Shown: positions 41,722 to 49,893 of the stretch, piece by piece
How positions within the stretch are numbered: position 1 is the stretch's first letter
Layout of the letters: each line of letters starts with the position of its first letter
DNA from: JAGQYH01 sp041393015
Lineage (GTDB): Bacteria; Bacteroidota; Bacteroidia; Chitinophagales; JADIYW01
Direction of reading: 5' to 3'
Assembly: GCA_041393015.1 (NCBI GenBank)
Contig: JAWKKV010000001.1
Location: 868,001 to 932,000, forward strand
Length of the DNA: 64,000 nucleotides
Made by a program: the position numbers and the translations under genes
Notes under the pieces: generated by a model
The model's database searches: none
Told to the model about the DNA's origin: nothing
What the model saw: the letters and a program-made list of their open reading frames with translations, nothing else

Positions 41722-43185
41722 TTAGTAAGTGATTTTAACTAATCTCAATCGATTTTTCTTTTCACTAGGGATCACTACTTCATTTCCAGAAACTTGTTTT
41801 CCTTTCTTGGCGACCAATAAAAGATCGTCTCTGTAGGAGTTTAAAATAACTTGTTTATTCCATACACCATTTGGATTAAAGTTAAATTCTGTCAGGTTTC
41901 CATTTCCGTAGATATCATCGACAAAGAGCAGTTTAGAAACATTATTGGCGCCATGATATAAGTAGGATGAATATCTTCCTAAATCATTTTCTGTTTCTTG
42001 GCTTTTAGGCATATTTGATCTCCAATCAATGCTTCCATCCGGATTTACAGAAACCACCATTAAATCGTAGTAAAAATTTTCGTCATAATAATTTCCGTAG
42101 TCCGGATAAAAGGAATAAGTATTTGTGTTAGGAGCTGTAGTAATTACTTGATAATTATGATATTCTGCTTCTAAAATATAAATAAAACCTCCATCAGATC
42201 TTGGAATGATTCTTTTTGGGATCTGAATTTCAGCATTGTCATTCCATCTTCTATAGGGCGAATTTGTGCCGGCAAAGTCATCTTCTTTAAAAGCCACTTT
42301 GTTGTATTTGATTATTTGATCAGCATTTTTCACAGCGGTATAGAACACCCCAATGTCTTCTCTATCTTTTATTTTTTGATAGGTGCCAACCAAAATGGCA
42401 TTTCTATTGGATTCATCCCAATTGGTGACAAGGTCTTTATATAAATAAGTTTCGTCAGTAATATTGCTGATACTAGTTTCAAAATTATCACCTGATATAT
42501 AGTTAACGGTAAATGACTTAAAAGAAAAATCCTCTTCATCACTAGTTCTTTTATTCAAATGACCCACAACGACCAAAAGGTCGCCGTAGTTATTCACTTT
42601 TACCGATTCTAATGTAAGATTGGTTTTATCATCGGTATATAAATCTCCTGTTTTTAAAGGCTTTAATAGTTTGTCCATTAATACATAATGGACTTCCATT
42701 CTATTGGGTTTTTGATCGTAAGTGAAGGCGACAAAATGCTCGTTGTTTAGCGAGGGTTTTACAAAATAACCTTCATAGCTATTGATGGCGCCTCTTTGAA
42801 CGGAATCAAGCAACACTCCTTCTTTTAGGGCATCTAATCTGTAATTTATTCGCTTTACTTTTAGATATTCGTAATTTCTTTCGAGAACAGTATAAAAAAC
42901 AAGAATTAAATCTTTAGTGAGTAAAATCTTTTCAATCTGCGAACCTCTTTCATCAAATTCTAAATCTACCTCATTAAATGGCCGAAGTTTGGAATTAAAA
43001 ACCTGTAGTTTATTATGTCCTTTTGAATAGTAATGGACAATTGTTCCAATAGAATTAGTACCCAATACTTCATAATCATCGTACTTACTAATCAATTTTT
43101 GTGGTGGCGAGATTTCTACGGTTTGAGCGTTAACCAATAAACCGAAGAAAATGGAAAATAGTATGATGGATGTTATCGTTTTCAT
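41722..43185 (-). CDS. Secreted protein of unknown function, 487 aa
   Basis: The protein has a signal peptide (MKTITSIILFSIFFGLLVNA, cleaved near AQT). Its body is rich in beta strands and aromatic/Asp turns (LRPFNEVDLEFDERG, IDWRSNMPKSQETEND, KLLFVDDIYGNGNLTEF), suggesting a periplasmic or exported propeller-like protein. There is no T9SS sorting domain, and I do not recognise a family. It is followed by the membrane protein and purQ genes on the same strand. Confidence 0.6.
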   Translation of the reverse strand: MKTITSIILFSIFFGLLVNAQTVEISPPQKLISKYDDYEVLGTNSIGTIVHYYSKGHNKLQVFNSKLRPFNEVDLEFDERGSQIEKILLTKDLILVFYTVLERNYEYLKVKRINYRLDALKEGVLLDSVQRGAINSYEGYFVKPSLNNEHFVAFTYDQKPNRMEVHYVLMDKLLKPLKTGDLYTDDKTNLTLESVKVNNYGDLLVVVGHLNKRTSDEEDFSFKSFTVNYISGDNFETSISNITDETYLYKDLVTNWDESNRNAILVGTYQKIKDREDIGVFYTAVKNADQIIKYNKVAFKEDDFAGTNSPYRRWNDNAEIQIPKRIIPRSDGGFIYILEAEYHNYQVITTAPNTNTYSFYPDYGNYYDENFYYDLMVVSVNPDGSIDWRSNMPKSQETENDLGRYSSYLYHGANNVSKLLFVDDIYGNGNLTEFNFNPNGVWNKQVILNSYRDDLLLVAKKGKQVSGNEVVIPSEKKNRLRLVKITY

Positions 43186-43194
43186 TTTTTAAAG

Positions 43195-43256
43195 CTTTAC
43201 GCTAAACGAAATACGTAAAACGCTTTAAGCGTGAGGCGTATGGCGTTCAGCTTTAT
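43195..43256. repeat. GCGTA-rich degenerate repeat
   Basis: Overlapping words GCTTTACGC, TACGTAAAACGC, TTAAGCGTG, AGGCGTA and TGGCGTT recur over 60 bases. A small palindrome ACGCTT-T-AAGCGT lies inside. It may represent another simple intergenic repeat type. Confidence 0.4.
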
Positions 43257-43259
43257 TCT

Positions 43260-43288
43260 ACAGATTGCTTTCTTCTTCGCAATGACGG
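43260..43288 (-). repeat. Dispersed CATTGCGA repeat copy
   Basis: On the minus strand CGTCATTGCGAAGAAGAAAG is followed by CAATCTGT. The layout matches the repeat inserted in the GHMP kinase gene (29270-29303). It lies just downstream of oppC. Confidence 0.5.
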
Positions 43289-43300
43289 ATAATATTTATA

Positions 43301-44614
43301 CTAACGCTTTTGTCGCGGATCAAGTGCGTCGGTAAGTCCTTCTCCTATTAAATTAAACATCGTTACTGTAATAAAAATAGCAAAACCGGGGAAGATTGCT
43401 AGCCACCAAGCATCCGTTGCTTTTCTTGAAGCAGATAATAATTGCCCCCAAGTAACCGTCTCTGGCGGTACACCAACACCTAAAAAGGATAAGAAAGCTT
43501 CTACCAAAATTGATGCGGCAACACCAAATGCTACTGCAATAAAAACCGGTGAAAGAGCATTAGGAAGTGCATGTCTAAACAATGACCGAATTCTTGAAAA
43601 TCCCAAAGCTTTAGAAGCCTCAATGTATTCCAATCTTTTTTGACGCATTAACTCTGCCCTTGTAAACCTTGCAATACCCGTCCAACTTACCATACCGATA
43701 ATTACCATTACATAAAGGATAGATGGTTTGGTTAAAATTGAAGTTATCGCTAAAATGAGAACTAAAACCGGAATGGATACCACAACTTCAATAAGTCTAG
43801 TGATGATAATATCCATTGGAATAGCCACCTTTTTGGACAAGAATGGAATTTTACTAAATAACTTTCCGATAAAAACGCCCAATGTTATGATGCCAAAAAA
43901 GATGATTAAGCCCAATAAGAATTGGACAAAATTATTAATGTCATACTTTCTAGAGGTAAATCCATAAAAAACGGCAGGAAAGAAAGACAGCATAGCAAAT
44001 ATTAATGATCCTCGACTAGCTTTTAACTCACTATCGCCAAAAAAACCAGCTAATGATCCGAGCAATATTCCGATTAAGGTGGCAATGGTCATGGAAACAA
44101 TGCCCACTAAAAAGGCTACTCTTGTACCATGAATCATTCCCGACATTACATCTCTACCCAATTGATCTGTTCCGAGTCTGTGGCGCCATTTTTTAGACTT
44201 CACATTCTGTTTTTCAAAAGGTCCTCTGAATCTATCGTTCTTAAAATCTAAATTGGTTGGTAAATAGGGTATCAATGGCCAGATGGCAAAGTCATAATCT
44301 AAGTCTTTCCATTCTACATTTTGAAATTGCTTAGGCCATTTTGCCAATCCTGCATTGACAACATATCCTTTTAGAACCGGAGCACTAATTTTGCCTTCAT
44401 ATTTGCAGACAATAGGTTTTTCGTTGGCTAAAAAATCAGCAAAAATGGCGATTAATGCTAAGAAAAACACCACATACATGGCAAATACGGCTCTTTTGTT
44501 TTTTCTATATTGACGCTTTACATTGAACCAATAGCTTTGGTCGCTATTGCTTTTAACCACAGCCTGTCCCGTATCTTTTATTTCATTAATATCGATATTT
44601 GTTTCGTCGCTCAT
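43301..44614 (-). CDS. oppC: Peptide ABC transporter permease OppC
   Basis: The 437-residue inner-membrane permease has a cytoplasmic N-terminus and a first helix near 40-62. A long periplasmic insert (about 65-155) includes RHRLGTDQLGRDVMSGMIHG, the OppC signature. The permease core has the EAA loop EASKALGFSRIRSLFRHALPNAL and ends FNLIGEGLTDALDPR. It is longer than typical OppC (~300) because of the insert and an extra helix pair near 200-255. It is the last gene of oppA-oppB-oppC. No OppD/OppF ATPase gene is nearby. Confidence 0.88.
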   Translation of the reverse strand: MSDETNIDINEIKDTGQAVVKSNSDQSYWFNVKRQYRKNKRAVFAMYVVFFLALIAIFADFLANEKPIVCKYEGKISAPVLKGYVVNAGLAKWPKQFQNVEWKDLDYDFAIWPLIPYLPTNLDFKNDRFRGPFEKQNVKSKKWRHRLGTDQLGRDVMSGMIHGTRVAFLVGIVSMTIATLIGILLGSLAGFFGDSELKASRGSLIFAMLSFFPAVFYGFTSRKYDINNFVQFLLGLIIFFGIITLGVFIGKLFSKIPFLSKKVAIPMDIIITRLIEVVVSIPVLVLILAITSILTKPSILYVMVIIGMVSWTGIARFTRAELMRQKRLEYIEASKALGFSRIRSLFRHALPNALSPVFIAVAFGVAASILVEAFLSFLGVGVPPETVTWGQLLSASRKATDAWWLAIFPGFAIFITVTMFNLIGEGLTDALDPRQKR

Positions 44615-44625
44615 CTAATTATACC

Positions 44626-46047
44626 TTATTTATATGAAATTCTTGGATCCACTACAGCATACAATATATCTGCAATTAAATAGCCCAACATAGTTAAAAA
44701 TGCCGTTAATAACACTAATGTAAATACTACTGGATAATCTTTAAATACAATCGCATCTAATAACATACGGCCCATTCCCGGAAGTGAAAAAATAACCTCA
44801 ATGACAATGGCTCCTGAAATCATTGCTGGTAAAACATTACCAAATATGGTGATAATTGGTAATAAGGAGTTTCTAAAAGCATGTTTATAAATCACCTTAT
44901 TTTCTTCTAATCCTTTAGCCCTTGCGGTTCGTATATAATCTTGGCTTAAAACATTTAACATGCCGCCTCTCATTTGACGCGATAAAAACGCTAAACTTCC
45001 GTACGTCCAACAGAATAATGGCAGCACGATATGGTAGGCTCTAACGCCTAATTTTTGAAAGAAATTCATGCCTTCTTTGAACTCGCCTAATCCATAAGCA
45101 GGAAACCAATGGAGATTTTCAGGAGAGCATAAATAAATAATCAAAAGCGTTGCAATCCAAAAGTTAGGTAATGAATACAAAATAAATAAGGAAGTAGTAG
45201 ATATATTATCCGACAACTTGCCTTTATTCCGGGCAGAAAAAATACCTAATGGAATGGCAATTAAATACGTTAAAATAATGGATAAAAAGCTAATGATCAT
45301 GGTCACCAAAATGTTGCTCTTAATCTTATTTGCAATGGGTTGTTTGTCTTGAAGCGACATTCCAAAATCCATTTGAACGAAATTAGAAAACCAAATGTGA
45401 TACTGATTTTTTAAGCCGTACCATGAAAATTTAGGCACTTTCGTTTTCCATTTAGTGGCTTCAGTGGATATTGCATTATAGTTGCTTTTCAATTGGTTGA
45501 ATGATGGAATCAATGCCATTGTAGAAGGAGCGGCATTGGCATATTTTTCAATATTGGCAAAATACTTTTCTGCTTTTTCTGCTTCGCTATCATTATATAA
45601 GTTACCTATGTTTTCTCTAATTTTTATTAAAGATTTAGGATTAAGAGAGTCTTTTGCAATTAAAATTACCTCTTTTTCAAACTCCTGTAAGTCTAGATAG
45701 TAATCACTGATTTGCGGCCAATTCCCATAGATGCCTATTAGCTTATGTAAATTTTCTCTATGCCATTTTCTAGGCACTCTATATAATGTATCCGGATAGG
45801 CTTGTGAAGTGAAAGCGAAATAAAAAACGGGTTGATCAAGGTGTAATTCAGTCCTTTTTCTAAGATAAGCATCTTCACCAGCCATTTTATCTGCCATGTT
45901 TCCTCCACCTTCGCCTCCGCTGGATAAATTCAGCATGGATTCTACCGGATCTCCTGGTGCCATTAAATTTAGAAAGAAGATCGCCATTGAAATGATGATC
46001 AACGTGGGAATAAATATCAGAATTCTTTTAATGATGTATTGAAACAT
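44626..46047 (-). CDS. oppB: Peptide ABC transporter permease OppB with large insertion
   Basis: The 473-residue permease starts MFQYIIKRILIFIPTLIIIS and has the FVQMDFGMSLQDKQP and AIPLGIFSARNKGK regions. The EAA loop is TARAKGLEENKVIYKHAFRN, and it ends ILYAVVDPRISYK. Between the first helix and the core lies an insertion of about 160 residues (roughly 55-225), charged and helical, probably periplasmic. The typical length is ~310. It lies 12 bases after oppA and 11 before oppC. Confidence 0.88.
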   Translation of the reverse strand: MFQYIIKRILIFIPTLIIISMAIFFLNLMAPGDPVESMLNLSSGGEGGGNMADKMAGEDAYLRKRTELHLDQPVFYFAFTSQAYPDTLYRVPRKWHRENLHKLIGIYGNWPQISDYYLDLQEFEKEVILIAKDSLNPKSLIKIRENIGNLYNDSEAEKAEKYFANIEKYANAAPSTMALIPSFNQLKSNYNAISTEATKWKTKVPKFSWYGLKNQYHIWFSNFVQMDFGMSLQDKQPIANKIKSNILVTMIISFLSIILTYLIAIPLGIFSARNKGKLSDNISTTSLFILYSLPNFWIATLLIIYLCSPENLHWFPAYGLGEFKEGMNFFQKLGVRAYHIVLPLFCWTYGSLAFLSRQMRGGMLNVLSQDYIRTARAKGLEENKVIYKHAFRNSLLPIITIFGNVLPAMISGAIVIEVIFSLPGMGRMLLDAIVFKDYPVVFTLVLLTAFLTMLGYLIADILYAVVDPRISYK

Positions 46048-46059
46048 AGACTTTGATTC

Positions 46060-47814
46060 TTACATGGTTACAGCTGGCTTAAACCCATTCATCCAATATC
46101 CCGGACGAATACCACTAGCAGTTGGATTATCATATTTTTTTGAAATTGCAATTCTTTCTTTTTGAGATAAAAGGAAGATGTAAGGCATATCAGCTCTAAT
46201 TAAGGCTTGCAACTCCATAAAAAGTTCTCTACGTTTATCCTCATCTAAAGTTTTTCTAATTTCTTCAATTAATGCATCAGATTCTGCGTTTCCAAATCCT
46301 ACATAGTTAGAACCACCATTGTAAGATTGAGTATGCCAAATTTGAGTTGGATCGCTTTCGTTAGGTGAAGATATCCAACCTGCTACATAAGCTTCAAACT
46401 CATGTTTTTTAGTAGCTTCTAATATATTTGACCATTCTAAAACTTGAATATTTACTTCAATACCTACTTTTCTACAAGCTTCTTGGAAGATTAAGCAAGC
46501 TGTTTTTCTTCTGTCATTTCCATTGTTATAGTTAATAACAAATTTAAAATCCAGTTGCTCACCATCGTATTCTCTATCCAAAATACCATCTCCATCAGCA
46601 TCACCCCATCCTGCTTCTTCTAATAATTGTTTTGCTTTCTCTAAATCGAATGGAATAGGTTTAACGTCAGGATTTATTTTTTCCGGAAACAAAGGATGAG
46701 TAAAAGTGGCTACCGGTACACCTAATCCAAAGCAGAAAGATTCTACTAACTGATTAACATCCATTAAATAGGCCAATGCTAATCTTGTTTTTACATTTTC
46801 GAATTTTGGATTTCTCAGGTTTAAGCCGATATAATCGTAAGAAAATTGTGGAGGTGTAAATGTTGCAAACTTTTCTAGAAACTTATCATTCTTGCGAAGG
46901 TCTTCTACAAAGTCTTTAGGGTTGATACTTCTCATAACATCGATGCTACCACCTTTTAATGCAACAACGGCAGTAGTTGGGTCGGTAATGGTTTCGTATA
47001 TCAATTCTTTAGGTACTGCTTGAAACCATTGGTTTACATCTTTTAGTTGATGTCCCCACCAATCTTCTTTTAAGGTAAATACTTGTCTTTGGTTGGTTTC
47101 CCATCTGTCAAATTTATAAGGACCACAACCAATCATTACTTCTCGCTTAAATTTTTCAGAGTTAAATTGTTCCGCATATTTATCTAAAACAGGATCATTT
47201 CTTAATTCATCTTTGTTAGCTACCATTTGAGCAACAGTATAATCACCTAATAAATCTTCAGGATCATAAACATATCTAGGTAAAATTGGCAAATCAGATA
47301 AAACACCTTCTGCTACCATGTAAGGCTCAATTAAAAAGCTAAACTTTTTAGGATTTTCCGGATCAATATTTACGGCCTTAATAAACTCAAATAATGGTTT
47401 TGATTGTTCATTATCTGTTTTTGGCGTTCTTAATACTTTTAAAGTAAACTCAACATCTTCTGCTATAACGGGTGTTCCGTTGTCCCAAACTGCTTCTGGT
47501 CTGATCTCCATTGACATTAAACTAAGTCCGTTTTCTGCATCTGTAAAAACAGGTCTTTCTATTGCTAAAACAGGAACTGTTTCATACGTTTCAAAGTCAG
47601 TATTCACCAAACATTGATGCACTTGATAGGCCATGTATGTGCTTTGTTCGCCTTGGGCATTATAGGGGTTTAAGCTTTGAGGATCTGACAGCGAAAACAT
47701 TTTTACTTTGGTAGCATCGCCAGAATTAGTAGAAGTTCCTTCAGAACCACATCTAACGAATAGCAAAGTGGCTAGCAATAAAATTAACGTAGATAGTTTA
47801 TTGTTTCTCAACAT
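46060..47814 (-). CDS. oppA: Peptide-binding lipoprotein OppA-like
   Basis: The 584-residue product has a lipoprotein signal (LILLLATLLFVRC) and the family 5 extracellular solute-binding fold. Landmarks are FSLSDPQSLNPYNAQGEQS, VIAEDVEFTLKVLRTP, YIGLNLRNPKFENVKTRLAL and AKQLLEEAGWGDADGDGILD. The last recalls the GWxD-x-DGDGI segment of SBP_bac_5. It delivers oligopeptides or related ligands to OppB-OppC. It is the first gene of the operon. Confidence 0.9.
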   Translation of the reverse strand: MLRNNKLSTLILLLATLLFVRCGSEGTSTNSGDATKVKMFSLSDPQSLNPYNAQGEQSTYMAYQVHQCLVNTDFETYETVPVLAIERPVFTDAENGLSLMSMEIRPEAVWDNGTPVIAEDVEFTLKVLRTPKTDNEQSKPLFEFIKAVNIDPENPKKFSFLIEPYMVAEGVLSDLPILPRYVYDPEDLLGDYTVAQMVANKDELRNDPVLDKYAEQFNSEKFKREVMIGCGPYKFDRWETNQRQVFTLKEDWWGHQLKDVNQWFQAVPKELIYETITDPTTAVVALKGGSIDVMRSINPKDFVEDLRKNDKFLEKFATFTPPQFSYDYIGLNLRNPKFENVKTRLALAYLMDVNQLVESFCFGLGVPVATFTHPLFPEKINPDVKPIPFDLEKAKQLLEEAGWGDADGDGILDREYDGEQLDFKFVINYNNGNDRRKTACLIFQEACRKVGIEVNIQVLEWSNILEATKKHEFEAYVAGWISSPNESDPTQIWHTQSYNGGSNYVGFGNAESDALIEEIRKTLDEDKRRELFMELQALIRADMPYIFLLSQKERIAISKKYDNPTASGIRPGYWMNGFKPAVTM

Positions 47815-47886
47815 TATATAATTTGTTTTGTTAAAATAAATGGAGTGCTAAAGATATTACTTTTCTTTATAACTATAACACATATT

Positions 47887-48798
47887 ATGGCTAAAATACT
47901 GATTACAGGCGGAACGGGATTACTAGGGAATAGAATTTCACAAATTTTAAAAGAAAGAGGCGACGAAGTGCATGTTTTATCTCGTTCTAAAACGGGATTA
48001 AAGGATGGGATTCACTACTGGAAATGGGACATTAAGAACAAAATGATTGAAGATGGCGTCTTAAACGTAGATCACATTATTCACTTAGCCGGTGCAGGAA
48101 TTGCAGATAAGCGATGGACAAAAGAAAGAAAAAAGGAGTTAATTGATAGCCGGATTGAATCCAGCAGATTGCTTTTTGATGAGATAAAAAGACAAAACGC
48201 CAGTATTCAATCAATGGCTTGTGCTTCTGCTGTAGGTTATTATGGCGACAGAGGGAATGATATTTTGAAAGAAGATGCTGCTCCAGGCGAAGGGTTTTTA
48301 TCTGATGTATGCTTAGCTTGGGAGAATGAAGCAAGAAAATTTTCTGATCAGTTAAATATACCCACGGCGAGTTTGCGGATTGGAATTGTGTTAAGTGAAC
48401 AAGGCGGTGCGCTGCCCAAATTGGCTATGCCGGTTAAATTCGGTGCAGGTGCTTATATGGGCAATGGGCAGCAATACTATCCTTGGGTTCATATTGATGA
48501 TATCAGTAGAATTTTTATACATGCGATTGACCACAATTTAAATGACATTTATAATGCGACAGCGCCTCATCCGCAAACCAATAAAGAATTAACCAAGGTT
48601 GTGGCTAAAGTTTTAAATCGACCTTTTATACCCGTTCCGGCGCCTGAGTTTGCTTTAAAATTAGGGATGGGAGAAATGGCAGCAGTGGTGTTATACAGTC
48701 AGAATACGAATTCAGATAAGATTGTGCAAACGAGTTTTAAATTTAATTTTCCTGAATTAGAAGGAGCTTTAAGGGATATTTTTGAGAGAGGTGTTTAG
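47887..48798 (+). CDS. TIGR01777-family epimerase/oxidoreductase
   Basis: The 303-residue protein has a Rossmann start MAKILITGGTGLLGNRIS and the family motifs HLAGAGIADKRWTKERKKEL, ACASAVGYYGDRG, LRIGIVLSEQGGALPKL and YYPWVHIDDISRIF. These place it in the extended short-chain dehydrogenase group TIGR01777 (YfcH-like), with NAD(P) as the expected cofactor and no firm substrate. The ATG at 47887 is preferred because the preceding 14 codons are hydrophobic but not conserved. It diverges from oppA. Confidence 0.87.
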   Translation: MAKILITGGTGLLGNRISQILKERGDEVHVLSRSKTGLKDGIHYWKWDIKNKMIEDGVLNVDHIIHLAGAGIADKRWTKERKKELIDSRIESSRLLFDEIKRQNASIQSMACASAVGYYGDRGNDILKEDAAPGEGFLSDVCLAWENEARKFSDQLNIPTASLRIGIVLSEQGGALPKLAMPVKFGAGAYMGNGQQYYPWVHIDDISRIFIHAIDHNLNDIYNATAPHPQTNKELTKVVAKVLNRPFIPVPAPEFALKLGMGEMAAVVLYSQNTNSDKIVQTSFKFNFPELEGALRDIFERGV

Positions 48799-48805
48799 AA
48801 GAGTT

Positions 48806-48843
48806 GAATTACCTGTTAGGTTCGCGAACCTAACAGGTAATTC
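48806..48843. repeat. 38-bp perfect palindrome, copy 2
   Basis: GAATTACCTGTTAGGTTCG is followed by its exact complement. It fills the gap between the convergent epimerase (stop 48798) and ybeY (stop 48845) genes, so it may serve both as a terminator. The inner 28 bases equal those at 30135-30162. Confidence 0.8.
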
Positions 48844-48844
48844 G

Positions 48845-49270
48845 TTAATACAAAGCGATTGCTTCTTCCTCCTTTTCTCTCATCAACTTTTCTTCTTCTT
48901 CGGATTTGTCTCCGTAGCCGCATAAATGCAAAACGCCATGGATAATTACTCTTTTCAATTCATTTTCAAAGGAAACATTTAACTCTGTTGCATTTTCCTC
49001 TACTCTATCAATACTAACAAAAATGTCGCCTGCAATCAAATTATCTTCTTCTGAATTATCAAAGGTGATGATGTCGGTATAATAATCGTGATTGAGATAT
49101 TCCTTGTTGATGTTTAGTAAATACTCATCGGAACAAAAAATATAACTGAGTTCCGAGAGCTCATAACCTTCTAGGTCAACAACTTTTGAAATCCATTTTT
49201 TATAGTCAACATTTAATTGATTAGGAAGTGTAATGTCTTCTGCAAAAAAGTTGATGGTGGATTTTTTCAA
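48845..49270 (-). CDS. ybeY: Endoribonuclease YbeY, rRNA maturation (TTG start)
   Basis: The 141-residue protein matches the YbeY family: YLNHDYYTDIITFD, AGDIFVSIDRVEENA and the metal motif HGVLHLCGYGDKSEEEEKLM. Two zinc ligands are present (His111, His115). The third family His is replaced by Asp121, which I recall being common in Bacteroidota. The start is TTG (49270), with no nearby in-frame ATG. It follows the anti-sigma-type ATPase gene, with a hairpin between. YbeY acts in 16S rRNA 3'-end processing and ribosome quality control. Confidence 0.88.
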   Translation of the reverse strand: MKKSTINFFAEDITLPNQLNVDYKKWISKVVDLEGYELSELSYIFCSDEYLLNINKEYLNHDYYTDIITFDNSEEDNLIAGDIFVSIDRVEENATELNVSFENELKRVIIHGVLHLCGYGDKSEEEEKLMREKEEEAIALY

Positions 49271-49311
49271 GGTAGTATAAGTATTTTATGTTCGGCTAAA
49301 AGCCTCTAAAT

Positions 49312-49337
49312 ATAAAACGCTCGGCAAGAGCCAAGCT
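49312..49337 (-). terminator. Hairpin terminator upstream of ybeY
   Basis: On the minus strand GCTTGGC-TCTT-GCCGAGC (one G-U pair) is followed by GTTTTATA. It lies about 110 bases beyond the ATPase stop and 42 bases before the ybeY start. Confidence 0.5.
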
Positions 49338-49410
49338 TTATTTTATGAATTCCTTTCAGCGTCTCCTTTCAGTTGATAGATCTGGAAACCTGTTCTTTTT
49401 TAAAATGACA

Positions 49411-49437
49411 CTTTCGGGAGCTATCGCACGCCGAAAG
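49411..49437. repeat. CTTTCGG inverted repeat
   Basis: CTTTCGG and CCGAAAG are separated by 13 bases containing GAGCTATCG. It lies 10 bases after the stop of the ATPase gene. It could be a terminator or a dispersed palindrome, but no T-run directly follows. Confidence 0.4.
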
Positions 49438-49446
49438 ATCAAAAAA

Positions 49447-49848
49447 CTATATCTTAAATTGCAACTCTATTGTTCTTCCTTTATCGTGAAAAACAACCAA
49501 ATCGGCTAAATGCTTAATTAAAAACACGCCTCTACCGCAAGGTTTTTCTAAATTTTCCGGTAAAGTTGGATCTGGAATTCGATTAGGATCGAAGCCTTCG
49601 CCTTCATCAGTGATCATAAACTTTAAGCTGCGAGTGTTTTTATAAGTTTCGAAAGTCACTTCTTTATCGGGAGCACAATGGTTGCCATGCTCAATGGCAT
49701 TGGTTACTGCCTCCACAACAGCCAACATCATATTGCCGTAAATCGCGTCTTCAATATTTAGTTTAGATTTTAGAGTTTCTACCTGAGATTCCACCATAGA
49801 AATGTTCTCTAATCGAGATGAAAACTTGATGTGTTCTATTAAATTCAT
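49447..49848 (-). CDS. Anti-sigma-type ATP-binding protein (RsbW-like)
   Basis: The 133-residue protein is a stand-alone HATPase domain with the N box VEAVTNAIEHGNH, G1 box DEGEGFDP and G2 box GRGVFLIKHLAD. Such RsbW/SpoIIAB-like proteins are serine kinases that control anti-anti-sigma factors. In Bacteroidota, similar genes often sit next to DUF4175 and ybeY, as here. No sigma factor or antagonist gene is in the window, so its target is unknown. Confidence 0.88.
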   Translation of the reverse strand: MNLIEHIKFSSRLENISMVESQVETLKSKLNIEDAIYGNMMLAVVEAVTNAIEHGNHCAPDKEVTFETYKNTRSLKFMITDEGEGFDPNRIPDPTLPENLEKPCGRGVFLIKHLADLVVFHDKGRTIELQFKI

Positions 49849-49893
49849 ACTAATTGCCCTCTTTTCAGTTAGCTTATACGTGAGTGTTTCAAT

